Below are positions 25,217-34,705 of a stretch of 64,000 nucleotides of DNA, piece by piece. How positions within the stretch are numbered: position 1 is the stretch's first letter; each line of letters begins with the position of its first letter. The notes under the pieces were generated by a model. The model made no database searches. It saw only the letters and a list, made by a program, of their open reading frames with translations, and was not told where the DNA came from. Source of the stretch: Alistipes senegalensis (GTDB lineage Bacteria > Pseudomonadota > Gammaproteobacteria > Burkholderiales > Burkholderiaceae_D); NCBI GenBank assembly GCA_023664945.1, contig JAMPER010000001.1:62001-126000 (forward strand), in the 5' to 3' direction. The translations under genes and the position numbers were made by a program.

Positions 25217-26695
25217 TCAGCCATGGTCGTGCACCCATTCCAGCAAGGCATCTCTTGCCCTGCTGCCCAAAGCCGCATGGGAATGGTTGACCATAAAAAC
25301 AACCGCATACCGCTGGCCCGATGCCGCCAGCACATAACCGGCAATAGCGCGCACATCCTGGATACTGCCGGTTTTCAGGTGCGCCTTCCCGGCCACACTG
25401 CTTTGCCTCATACTGTTGGCCAGCGTTCCGTCCCTTCCCGCTACCGGCAGCGATGCCATCAGCTCCGGCATCACTGCCGAACGATAGGCCTCCGCCAAAA
25501 CATCCCCCATAGTCCTGGGAGAAATACGCTCAACCCGCGACAATCCCGAACCATTTTCAATATAAAGATCCTGAATGGAAATCCCCCGTGACGCAAAAAA
25601 AGCCCGGACGGCAAACGCACCTTTTTCCGGGCTGGCCGGTTCATTTAACGAAGGAGAGCCCGCCGTCATCAAAACATGCCGCGCCATCACATTATTGCTG
25701 TACTTATTGATATCGCGTACCACTTCGCTTAAGGGAGAAGACTGCCATTCCTCCAGCAAATAGGCATTCCCGTCCACACGCCCTTCCTTTACCCCTCCCG
25801 AAAAAGACCCGCCCAACACCTTCCACATCCCGGCAAATACCGCCCGAAAAAAAGCAGAACGATCCATCGTAGCCGGAGAAACCAGCCAGGTCTGATCACC
25901 GCAAGCCAGCGGATATTCCCCCTCAAATACCGCCTCCCTCTCAGAAAAATGCAGCTTTATCCCCTGTTGCCATGCCTGGCACCTCCCCGTATCCGTCAGG
26001 GCAGGCGGCACAATCGCCACACCATCCAGCTTGGGAACCGTCTGCACACGAACCGTTCCCTCCAGGCCATCAGGCTTAAAAAGCACCTCCACAACATGCT
26101 GGTTCAAAAGCAACGCGTCAGGGCCCGCGTTATAAGGCCTAAAAGGATCATTATCAAAAGCGCCCGGATCAAAAAAACGCTCCTCAAACACTCCGCGATC
26201 CAGCACCAGATCCCCGCGAATATCGCGAATCCCCCTTGAGCGCAGCCGCTGCAAAAGCACCCACAAATCTTCCAGCCTGAAAGCAGGATCACCGCCGCCC
26301 CTGAAAACCAGATCCCCGTTCAATACCCCACCATCCATGGAACCCTTCGCATATACCGCCGTCTTCCAGCGATAAGCCGGCCCCAGTATTTCCAGCGCCG
26401 CATACGTCGTCACCACCTTCATCGTGGAAGCCGGCATATAAGGCGTATCCTCATTTAACGCAAATACCGGAAGCCGGGCAGCACCGCCATCAGAAAGCGG
26501 CCGGACATAAACCCCCACCGCCTCAACCGGAATACCCGCCCGTTTCAGTTCCCTTGCCACCGGCTCGGGCAACGCCGTTTTATCCTGCGCAGCCCCGCCC
26601 GGCGGGCACAGCATAAAAAACACCAACAGGCAACCCCATACCTGCCTGCAAACACTTGCGCAGCCAAAAACCGCCACTCTGCCTTTCACTCCCAT
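25217..26695 (-). CDS. dacB: D-alanyl-D-alanine carboxypeptidase/endopeptidase (PBP4)
   Basis: This S13-family penicillin-binding protein trims and opens peptidoglycan cross-links in the periplasm. From the ATG at 26695 it is 492 aa, with a signal peptide (hydrophobic GCLLVFFMLC around residues 21-30, cleavage near AAQ). The catalytic SxxK is STMK at 90-93, SNN lies in INKYSNNVMARHV, and KTG is in HLKTGSIQDVRAIAGY. The frame is open for 59 more codons upstream, but those residues do not look like a signal sequence. A GTG two codons after the chosen ATG, with GGGGAG eight bases upstream, is a possible alternative start. It is divergent from the iron operon. Confidence 0.92.
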   Translation of the reverse strand: MGVKGRVAVFGCASVCRQVWGCLLVFFMLCPPGGAAQDKTALPEPVARELKRAGIPVEAVGVYVRPLSDGGAARLPVFALNEDTPYMPASTMKVVTTYAALEILGPAYRWKTAVYAKGSMDGGVLNGDLVFRGGGDPAFRLEDLWVLLQRLRSRGIRDIRGDLVLDRGVFEERFFDPGAFDNDPFRPYNAGPDALLLNQHVVEVLFKPDGLEGTVRVQTVPKLDGVAIVPPALTDTGRCQAWQQGIKLHFSEREAVFEGEYPLACGDQTWLVSPATMDRSAFFRAVFAGMWKVLGGSFSGGVKEGRVDGNAYLLEEWQSSPLSEVVRDINKYSNNVMARHVLMTAGSPSLNEPASPEKGAFAVRAFFASRGISIQDLYIENGSGLSRVERISPRTMGDVLAEAYRSAVMPELMASLPVAGRDGTLANSMRQSSVAGKAHLKTGSIQDVRAIAGYVLAASGQRYAVVFMVNHSHAALGSRARDALLEWVHDHG

Positions 26696-26820
26696 TACTC
26701 CCCCGTTTCCTGCACCCCTGCATACCCCCTGCCGCTGCAAAAAAGGCAACACCCCCTTTTTTCCAAGCACCCCGAATTTTAATCGCTTCACCAGCAATTC
26801 TGTACCAAACAGACAACAGG

Positions 26821-26865
26821 AAAAAGCAATGCAAATAAAAATAATTCTCATTTGCATTGCTTTTT
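26821..26865. promoter_or_regulatory. Perfect 16-bp inverted repeat with Fur-like box upstream of feoA
   Basis: AAAAAGCAATGCAAAT (26821-26836) is matched by its exact reverse complement at 26850-26865 around a 13-base AT-rich centre. The centre plus right arm read AATAATTCTCATTTGC, very close to enterobacterial Fur boxes. It lies in the dacB/feoA divergent region just upstream of and overlapping the predicted feo promoter. Fur itself is encoded at 39770-40207. T runs at both outer ends also make it terminator-shaped, but no gene points into it. Confidence 0.7.
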
Positions 26866-26885
26866 TAATCAAGAATCATTATTAT
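26857..26885 (+). promoter_or_regulatory. Predicted promoter of the feo operon
   Basis: TTGCTT (26857-26862) is followed after 17 bp by TATTAT (26880-26885). The -35 box lies in the right arm of the inverted repeat, and the spacer and -10 overlap a second Fur-like stretch. Bound Fur would block polymerase here, fitting repression by iron. The start site would be near 26892. Confidence 0.55.
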
Positions 26886-26893
26886 TTTCATCC
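26871..26893. promoter_or_regulatory. Second Fur-like box
   Basis: GAATCATTATTATTTTCATC resembles the GATAATGATAATCATTATC consensus with several mismatches and lies immediately downstream of the first box. Tandem sites are common at iron-uptake promoters. It is recognised by eye only. Confidence 0.5.
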
Positions 26894-26963
26894 ATCAGCC
26901 TTGCGGCATATCCAGCTTTCACACAATTACATGCCGGATAACCGCATCAAGCCGGAGAATAAA

Positions 26964-27251
26964 ATGACATTTGATACCCCCGTCCAGGCCAGGCAATTCT
27001 GTAACCTGACACAACTGAAAAAAGGCGAAAGCGCCACCGTTATGGGACTGGCACGGCCAGATGCCGGGCATCCGGCATTTTTCCATACCCGTCTCATGGC
27101 ACTGGGCTTTTTCCGGGGAGAAAAAGTATCCGTCATCGCCGGAACCCACTCCGACAAGGATCCTCTCGCCGTGCGAATTGGCAACACCGCTCTTGCCCTG
27201 GGCAAACCCGAAGCTGCCATGATTTATGTCATGCGGGAAACACAAGCCTGA
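26964..27251 (+). CDS. feoA: FeoA-type ferrous iron transport protein (first copy)
   Basis: The 95-aa product is a small SH3-like FeoA domain: LTQLKKGESATVMGL, then LMALGFFRGEKVSVIAGTHS and DPLAVRIGNTALALGKPEA. FeoA is a cytoplasmic partner of FeoB. I chose the ATG at 26964 because GGAG lies six bases before it. ATGs at 26829 and 26931 are in frame but lie in the Fur-box region or lack a good ribosome site. It is the first gene of the feo operon, 90 bp before the Cys-rich/FeoA fusion. Confidence 0.88.
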   Translation: MTFDTPVQARQFCNLTQLKKGESATVMGLARPDAGHPAFFHTRLMALGFFRGEKVSVIAGTHSDKDPLAVRIGNTALALGKPEAAMIYVMRETQA

Positions 27252-27341
27252 CCGGGATAAAACACACCAACAAAAAAATGAGCGCTTTGCCAAGCCTGTT
27301 CGATTTGCATTTCCCGTCTTTCCGGAAAAAGGGAGGAAACA

Positions 27342-27857
27342 ATGCCTGACACGATTTTGGTATTAACCATTGTAGCAGCAGCTGCCAGCTACATCATTTA
27401 CCGGTACGGTTTCAGAAAATCGGGAGCCTGTTCCTGCGGCACCAGGCCAGGTTCCGTTGCCGCCTGCGCCGGCTGTTGCCATAGCGACGGTCAAAAAAAC
27501 CTCCTTCTCAAAAACCCGCAACCACAGCACACCTGCTGCCAGGAAAAAGCCGGCAGAAAAAGGGAAATCTGTCACTGTGCAACAAACGAGAAAAACAACA
27601 TGCGAACCATCAATTTACGTCAGATGCAAATCGGTGAAACAGCAACCGTTACCTCCATCACAGCACAGGGAGAACTGGGCAGGCGCATCCGCGATATGGG
27701 ACTCGTGCCCGGCGCAACAGTTGAAATCATAGGCCGCGCACCCCTGAAAGACCCGGTTGCCTTGCAGCTGCAAGGATTCACCCTGACCCTGCGCAACAAC
27801 GAGGCAGACTGGATTACCGTTACCCTTCCTTCAGAAAAAAATCCGCCCCGGGCCTAG
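27342..27857 (+). CDS. FeoB-associated Cys-rich membrane protein fused to FeoA (second FeoA)
   Basis: This single 171-aa frame joins two parts. Residues 1-85 have a hydrophobic N-terminus (ILVLTIVAAAASYIIYRYGF) followed by nine cysteines in CSC, CAGCC, CC and CHC clusters, the form of the small FeoB-associated Cys-rich proteins. Residues 87-165 are a FeoA domain (MRTINLRQMQIGETATV, LGRRIRDMGLVPGATVEIIG). GGAGG lies four bases before the first ATG. The internal ATG at 27600 has no convincing ribosome site, so a true fusion is more likely than two genes. The partner feoB follows after 148 bp. Confidence 0.85.
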   Translation: MPDTILVLTIVAAAASYIIYRYGFRKSGACSCGTRPGSVAACAGCCHSDGQKNLLLKNPQPQHTCCQEKAGRKREICHCATNEKNNMRTINLRQMQIGETATVTSITAQGELGRRIRDMGLVPGATVEIIGRAPLKDPVALQLQGFTLTLRNNEADWITVTLPSEKNPPRA

Positions 27858-27875
27858 CGCCACAACCTCGCTTTA

Positions 27876-27925
27876 CCCCTGCTGTCTTCTGTTCTGTTGA
27901 TGCGCCTAAAAAAGGCGCACAGGGG
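27876..27925 (+). other. Stem-loop between the Cys-rich/FeoA fusion and feoB
   Basis: TGCGCCT (27901-27907) pairs with AGGCGCA (27913-27919) around an A5 loop, and outer CCCCTG (27876-27881) pairs with CAGGGG (27920-27925). No T tract follows, so it is not a normal terminator. It may be an mRNA-stability or processing element that sets feoB expression relative to feoA. Confidence 0.4.
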
Positions 27926-28005
27926 CAAGGTATGCGCCTGCGCTTGCCGGAATTCGATAAACCACCCCGTTTTTACTTCTAACCTATCTGTAGATGGAGT
28001 CATTC

Positions 28006-30255
28006 ATGGAACCTGCAAATTCTGTCACCATTGCATTGGCAGGCAATCCTAACGCCGGTAAAACCACACTCTTTAACGCCATTACCGGAGCACGCCAGCA
28101 TGTGGGCAACTACCCCGGCATTACGGTTGAGAAAAAAACTGGTCTGGCCGAACTTGACGGAGAAACCCTCGCGCTTGTGGACCTGCCCGGCACCTACTCC
28201 CTGACAGCCTACAGCCCGGAAGAGCGGGTCGCCCGGCGTATGCTCACCGAAGAAAAACCGGATGTCGTCCTGCACGTAGTCGATGCAGGCGCACTGCAAC
28301 GCAACCTGTACCTGACCGTCCAGCTCCTGGAACTTGGCCTTCCCGTTGTCATTGCGCTCAACATGATGGATGAAGTACACAGCCGCGGCGACAGCATTGA
28401 TACCGAAAAACTTTCCCGGCTATTAAATGTCCCCGTCGTTGAAACCATCGGCCGTACCGGCAAAGGCATCACCGAAGCCTTGCGCACCGCCGCCGCTGTA
28501 GGCAAAGCCAACCGGGAAAAACCGCATACGCCCCGCCAATTCTCCTACGGGACAGATATTGACCCCGTCCTGGACACCATGGCAGCACAAATAGAAAAAG
28601 ACCTGGAGCAAACCGGCAAACAGGCTTCAGTTCCCTATCCCGCCCGGTGGCTAGCGCTGAAATTCCTGGAAAACGATACGGATATCCGGGAAAGCGGCCT
28701 GTTTTCCACGGAAACCCGGCCCGCCCTTGAATCCGAATACAACAAACTGGCAAAACATCTGGAAGACACCCTTCAAACCTACCCCGAAGCCACCATTGCC
28801 GACTTTCGCTACGGCTACATCTCCGGCGTTCTCCGCCAGGATATCGTCACCCGCCATAAAAGCGTCCACGCACGCCGGCACTTCTCCGACAAAATTGACA
28901 AATACCTTACCCATAACCTCATTGGCATCCTGTGCATGGGCCTGATCTTCTACCTGGTCTATGAAATTGCCTTCTCCCTTGGCTCCATCCCCATGGACTG
29001 GGTAGATGGCTTTTTCGGCTGGCTTGGCGAAACAGCCGATGCAACCCTTCCTGACGGGCTGTTCAAATCCCTCATCGTTGACGGCATCATCGGCGGCGTT
29101 GGCGGCATCATGACCTTTGTGCCGCTAATCTTCATCATGTTCTTCCTGATAGCCTTCCTGGAAGATTTGGGCTACATGGCGCGCATATCCTACATGCTTG
29201 ACCGCGTCTTCCGTTTCTTCGGTCTGCACGGCGCCTCCATCATGCCCTACATGATCAGCGGCGGCATTGCCGGCGGATGCGCCGTCCCCGGTGTCATGGC
29301 AACCCGCACCCTGCGAAGCCCCAAAGAAAAGATGGCCACCATGCTGACCTTGCCCTTCATGGCCTGCGGCGCCAAAATCCCCGTATTCCTGCTCCTGGTA
29401 AGCGCCTTCTTCCCCGAAGAAAACCAGGCTGCCATCATGCTCAGCATCACCGCTGCCGGATGGATACTGGCCCTGCTGTCTGCCCGGGCGCTGCGCTCAA
29501 CCATCATCGCCGGTCCGGCAACCCCGTTCGTCATGGAACTGCCCCCCTACCGCCTGCCAACCCTGCGCGGCCTTCTCATGCACACCTGGGAACGCGGCTG
29601 GCAATACCTGAAAAAAGCAGGCACCATCATCCTGGCCATCTCCATCGTCATGTGGGCCATCCTCACCTTCCCGCAGCTGCCCGGCGACATGGCCGAAAAC
29701 TATGCCGCCCAGGTCGCCGCTGCCGAAGAAAAAGCCGAAGCTGCCGAAACCGCGCTGGAAAAAGCGGCAGAGGCCGATAAAAACACACTGGCGGCCGAAC
29801 TCGAAGAAGCCAAAGAAGCCGTCGAAACACTGCAAAACGAAGAAAGCAGTGCCAAACTCCGCTATTCCATCGCCGGACGCATCGGCTCCGTATTCGAACC
29901 GGTCACCCAATTCGCCGGATTCGACTGGCGCACCAACATCGCCCTTTTGGGCGGCTTCGCAGCCAAGGAAGTCCTGGTCTCCACCCTGGGCACCGCCTAT
30001 TCTTTGGGTGAAGTCGATCCCGAAGAAGCCGATCCGTTAAGCGAAAAAATCCAGAGCGATCCGCACTGGAACAAAGCCAATGCCGCCAGCCTCATCATCT
30101 TTGTGCTGATCTACGCCCCGTGCGTCGTCACCATCGCCGCCATGAAATCCGAAACCGGCGGCTGGCGCTGGCCCCTGTTCAGCCTTTTCGGCAGCACCCT
30201 GTTTGCCTATCTCCTGGCGGTTGCCGTCTATCAGGCAGGCGCCCTGCTCATATAA
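28006..30255 (+). CDS. feoB: Ferrous iron transporter FeoB
   Basis: FeoB is the inner-membrane Fe(II) permease with a cytosolic G domain. From the ATG at 28006 (GGAG six bases upstream) it is 749 aa. G-motifs are GNPNAGKTT at 13-21, DLPG at 59-62 and NMMD at 119-122. The membrane part begins around residue 300 and holds two Gate-like repeats (GGIAGGCAVPGVMATRTL; GFAAKEVLVSTLGTAYSLG). An Ala/Glu/Lys-rich predicted coiled coil of about 55 residues (around 565-620) interrupts the membrane domain. It ends the feo operon. Confidence 0.96.
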   Translation: MEPANSVTIALAGNPNAGKTTLFNAITGARQHVGNYPGITVEKKTGLAELDGETLALVDLPGTYSLTAYSPEERVARRMLTEEKPDVVLHVVDAGALQRNLYLTVQLLELGLPVVIALNMMDEVHSRGDSIDTEKLSRLLNVPVVETIGRTGKGITEALRTAAAVGKANREKPHTPRQFSYGTDIDPVLDTMAAQIEKDLEQTGKQASVPYPARWLALKFLENDTDIRESGLFSTETRPALESEYNKLAKHLEDTLQTYPEATIADFRYGYISGVLRQDIVTRHKSVHARRHFSDKIDKYLTHNLIGILCMGLIFYLVYEIAFSLGSIPMDWVDGFFGWLGETADATLPDGLFKSLIVDGIIGGVGGIMTFVPLIFIMFFLIAFLEDLGYMARISYMLDRVFRFFGLHGASIMPYMISGGIAGGCAVPGVMATRTLRSPKEKMATMLTLPFMACGAKIPVFLLLVSAFFPEENQAAIMLSITAAGWILALLSARALRSTIIAGPATPFVMELPPYRLPTLRGLLMHTWERGWQYLKKAGTIILAISIVMWAILTFPQLPGDMAENYAAQVAAAEEKAEAAETALEKAAEADKNTLAAELEEAKEAVETLQNEESSAKLRYSIAGRIGSVFEPVTQFAGFDWRTNIALLGGFAAKEVLVSTLGTAYSLGEVDPEEADPLSEKIQSDPHWNKANAASLIIFVLIYAPCVVTIAAMKSETGGWRWPLFSLFGSTLFAYLLAVAVYQAGALLI

Positions 30256-30367
30256 ACCCCGCCGGCATCCGGCAAGCCGCATGGCAGCCGGCGCATTCCC
30301 CCGCGCTGGCTGCCACATTGCCGGTTCCTTCCTCCAAAACAAACCGCCACTTTTTTTCCTTTCATCC

Positions 30368-30397
30368 CTTGAAATCCATTATAAGCGCCCCTATACT
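30368..30397 (+). promoter_or_regulatory. Overlapping sigma-32 / sigma-70 promoter of groESL
   Basis: CTTGAAA (30368-30374), a 13-bp spacer and CCCCTATAC (from 30388) match the heat-shock sigma-32 pattern. The same stretch reads TTGAAA, 17 bp, TATACT (30392-30397) for sigma-70. Both would initiate inside or next to the CIRCE element. Confidence 0.7.
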
Positions 30398-30423
30398 TAG
30401 CACTCGTTAGGCGGGAGTGCTAA
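30397..30423 (+). promoter_or_regulatory. CIRCE element (HrcA operator)
   Basis: The inverted repeat TTAGCACTC-N9-GAGTGCTAA is a perfect match to the CIRCE consensus. HrcA binds it and represses chaperone genes until heat shock. hrcA itself is not in this window. The element lies 74 bp before groES, in the expected 5' UTR or start-site position. Confidence 0.95.
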
Positions 30424-30497
30424 TAACCCGCCGCAGAAACGGGCATTTCGGTTGCCCCTGCATCTATCAACCATCAGTACCAAAAGGAATTATTGTT

Positions 30498-30788
30498 ATG
30501 AAACTTCGTCCCTTACAAGACCGTCTCATTGTCAAACGCATGGATCTGGAAACCAAAACCGCATCCGGCATCGTCATTCCTGAAACAGCCGCAGAAAAAC
30601 CGGATCAAGGCGAAGTCCTCGCTGTTGGCAACGGCAAAATCACGCCGGAAGGCAAAGTGCTGCCCATGGATGTCAAAGTTGGCGACCGCGTCCTCTTTGG
30701 CAAATATTCCGGCCAGACCGTCAAAGTAGATGGTGAAGAGCTGCTCGTCATGCACGAGAGCGACATCATGGCCATCCTGGACAAATAA
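30498..30788 (+). CDS. groES: Co-chaperonin GroES
   Basis: The 96-aa product starts [20 protein letters not shown] and includes the mobile loop region [20 protein letters not shown]. GroES caps the GroEL chamber. The frame extends 27 codons upstream through the CIRCE region, so the ATG at 30498 is taken. AAAGGAAT precedes it. groEL follows after 60 bp in the same transcript. Confidence 0.97.
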   Translation: MKLRPLQDRLIVKRMDLETKTASGIVIPETAAEKPDQGEVLAVGNGKITPEGKVLPMDVKVGDRVLFGKYSGQTVKVDGEELLVMHESDIMAILDK

Positions 30789-30827
30789 ATCCGGGAAAGC
30801 CGTCAGGACAATAAAACCGAAATTTAA

Positions 30828-32495
<1,668 letters not shown>

Positions 32496-32527
32496 TTTCC
32501 GCCAGGGTTCATCCCCCTTTGCTCTTC

Positions 32528-32562
32528 AACCCCCGCAATGCCAGGCATTGCGGGGGTTTTTC
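32528..32562 (+). terminator. Rho-independent terminator after groEL
   Basis: CCCCCGCAATGCC and GGCATTGCGGGGG form a perfect 13-bp stem with a very short loop, followed by TTTTT. AA precedes the stem. This ends the groESL transcript and isolates the next gene cluster. Confidence 0.92.
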
Positions 32563-32852
32563 AACCAAACAAGCGGCAAGGGCCTTCCTGCCCGTTTGGC
32601 AGGTAAATCAGGTAAAATACAGGAAATATTACCATTCGATACGGTATTGTCGTTGCCTGATATGCAAAAACACTTCTCTCTCCCCCCCCCGCTGATTTTT
32701 CATTAAAAAACCAACACTTAACGCGCTTCTGCGTGTCAGGGTTATATAACGCCGCCCCGTGCCTGCCTGTGTGCTGCACGGGGTTTGTGTTTTCCGGCGG
32801 CACAACAGAGTCGTTGTTGCTCCGGCACAGATAAACCGAAAAGGCATCCGGG
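32563..32852. other. 290-bp intergenic region with a C9 tract upstream of the accessory cassette
   Basis: No credible gene is seen here. The notable feature is CTTCTCTCT followed by nine consecutive C residues at 32682-32690, about 160 bp before the first cassette gene. Several AT-rich stretches and a TATATAAC at about 32743 could serve in a promoter, but I find no convincing -35/-10 pair. The tract could vary in length by slipped-strand pairing. Confidence 0.5.
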
Positions 32853-33116
32853 ATGTTTTTCTGCACAAAGTGCGGCGAATGCTGCCGGCATGTAAGGGAA
32901 ACCGGCCTGCTCGCTGAACTGGACAGGGGAGACGGATGCTGCCGGTATTTAACCGGCAATTTGTGCGCAATCTATGAAACGCGCCCGCTGCTATGCCGGG
33001 TGGATGAGGCTTATGAAACACTGTTCAAGGCGGTGATGTCTCGGGATGAATATGACCGCCTGAACGCCGAACAATGCCGGAAACTGATAAGTAATCAATC
33101 ATGTCAACAGAAATAG
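32853..33116 (+). CDS. CxxCxxCC (YkgJ-type) metal-binding protein
   Basis: This 87-aa cytoplasmic protein begins MFFCTKCGECCRHV, with C4, C7, C10 and C11. A second set of cysteines follows in GCCRYLTGNLCAIYETRPLLC. This spacing is that of the YkgJ/CxxCxxCC family, thought to chelate zinc or an iron-sulfur centre. The biochemical role is not established. It is the first gene of the four-gene cassette and overlaps the next gene by 16 bp, so the two are probably cotranslated. Its ribosome site is weak (AAGG eight bases upstream). Confidence 0.85.
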   Translation: MFFCTKCGECCRHVRETGLLAELDRGDGCCRYLTGNLCAIYETRPLLCRVDEAYETLFKAVMSRDEYDRLNAEQCRKLISNQSCQQK

Positions 33117-34687
33117 ACCGGAAAGAAAAAGAAGACAGCCAGAAAGGCAAACAGCTGAAACAGGCCGCCTTAAATGGCGCGGCAGCGGAAACCGTGCAGC
33201 GTTACGGTTCTGCCGTCAAGGAATACAACGTCGCCTATTCCGGCGTGGATAATGAAGCCGGAAAAAAGCTGACCAGGGGCCTGAAAGACATTGCGAAATC
33301 CAAAGTGCATCCGGATTACCGGGATGCCAATCTCAAACAGCAGGCCGGCTTTTCCGCAGAAGTGCTGGATACAGCGGATACCAACGCAGAATATATTATC
33401 CGCAAAAGCCCTGTCAGAAAAATACGGACGGATGACCTAAAGAAAATGGTTGACCCGCATTCCGGCAAACCGGTTGGCGGAACAAACGACACCTTGTTTG
33501 ACCATGTTGAGCTGGATAAGCATGGCAATATCATTCCCAGTTCTGCCGCGCAGATGAAATTTGTCGGCAAGACCCCTGAAGACGCTTACAACAAGCTCAT
33601 GTCCCCAGAGTATCAAAAATATTTTGATACCAATGCAAAAATAGAAGTACCGTCTGATCAATACAACGAATTGAACCGGATAAATGAAAACAGGCTGGCC
33701 AGCCTCGAAAAGCAATACCAGCGGGCAAAGGCATCCGGCAAAGATGAAACAGCCGCTGGCATCCAAAAGAAAATCGAAAAATGCCGGCAGTTGAAACGCA
33801 ACCTGAAAAAAAGCACGGTATCCAACCAGGATGCCGTAGATGCCAGAACGAATCCGCTCCGGACTACCGCCGGCAGAATGGCAAAAGTGGCACACCGCGC
33901 CGGGGTGGAGCAGGCAAAGCTGGGCGCAGCCATCAGCGGATCTCTCTCCCTGATTCAGAATACAGTGGCTGTCCTAAAGGGCGAAAAAAAGGCCGATGAG
34001 GCGGCATGGGATGTCTGCCAGGAAACAGGGAAAGCAGCCGTAGCCAGCTATGCCACCGCTTTTAGCTGCAGCATCTTAAAAGGCACCATGCAGAATGCAG
34101 GCTCATCGTGGCTTCGGAATCTGTCAAAAACCAACCTGCCTGCCGTGATGCTGACAACCACGCTTGACATGGGCAAGGCATTCAAAGGCTATCTCTCCGG
34201 CGAAATAGATGGCCTGCAATGTCTGGAAGCACTGGGGCAAAGCGGGGTAAATCAGCTCTCTTCGGCAATGTTTGCCACCATCGGGCAAATAGTAATCCCG
34301 ATTCCTGTTGTAGGCGCAATCATCGGCGCCATGGCAGGCTGCGCGCTTTCTTCCGCCTGCTACAGCGAAGTAGTCACGGCACTCAAAGAAGCCCGGCTGG
34401 CACGTGAAGAGCGGTTGAGGATAGAAGCGGAATGCGAAAGGCTTATAGAAATGACAAGGGCCTACCGCCTTCAGGCCGAAGCAATGGTGGAACGCTATTT
34501 ATGCGATCACCTGCAAACCTTTCACCAGGGATTTCAGGAAATATCCCGGGCCATGCAAACGGGCGATACAGACAGCTTCATGGCGGCCAATGCCGCCATG
34601 CAGGAAAAACTGGGGCATCAGGCGTCATTTTCTTCTTTCCCGGAATTTGATGCCTTAATGCAAAGCAACACCCCTTTGAAACTGTAA
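33101..34687 (+). CDS. 528-aa hypothetical protein with central hydrophobic domain
   Basis: The protein has three visible parts. Residues 1-200 are polar and soluble, with KQQAGFSAEVLDTADTNAEY, a run of Asp residues and AAQMKFVGKTPEDAYNKL. About 190-260 is a Lys/Glu-rich, coiled-coil-like stretch. Residues 270-440 hold Gly/Ala-rich hydrophobic segments, the clearest being QIVIPIPVVGAIIGAMAGCA near 400. A charged helical C-terminus follows (EARLAREERLRIEAECERL). The soluble part reminds me of N-terminal domains in recurrent bacterial hypothetical proteins of toxin-like character, but I cannot name a family. No signal peptide is seen. It is coupled to the metal-binding gene upstream. Confidence 0.8.
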   Translation: MSTEIDRKEKEDSQKGKQLKQAALNGAAAETVQRYGSAVKEYNVAYSGVDNEAGKKLTRGLKDIAKSKVHPDYRDANLKQQAGFSAEVLDTADTNAEYIIRKSPVRKIRTDDLKKMVDPHSGKPVGGTNDTLFDHVELDKHGNIIPSSAAQMKFVGKTPEDAYNKLMSPEYQKYFDTNAKIEVPSDQYNELNRINENRLASLEKQYQRAKASGKDETAAGIQKKIEKCRQLKRNLKKSTVSNQDAVDARTNPLRTTAGRMAKVAHRAGVEQAKLGAAISGSLSLIQNTVAVLKGEKKADEAAWDVCQETGKAAVASYATAFSCSILKGTMQNAGSSWLRNLSKTNLPAVMLTTTLDMGKAFKGYLSGEIDGLQCLEALGQSGVNQLSSAMFATIGQIVIPIPVVGAIIGAMAGCALSSACYSEVVTALKEARLAREERLRIEAECERLIEMTRAYRLQAEAMVERYLCDHLQTFHQGFQEISRAMQTGDTDSFMAANAAMQEKLGHQASFSSFPEFDALMQSNTPLKL

Positions 34688-34705
34688 ACAGGAAGGAGAA
34701 GATAA

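Noticed and set aside
26821-26866. Inverted repeat read as a transcription terminator
   Set aside because: Arms plus T runs fit a terminator, but the flanking genes diverge from it and the sequence matches a Fur box. A regulatory role is more likely.
27901-27919. Hairpin before feoB as terminator
   Set aside because: No T tract follows, and feoB needs transcription through it.
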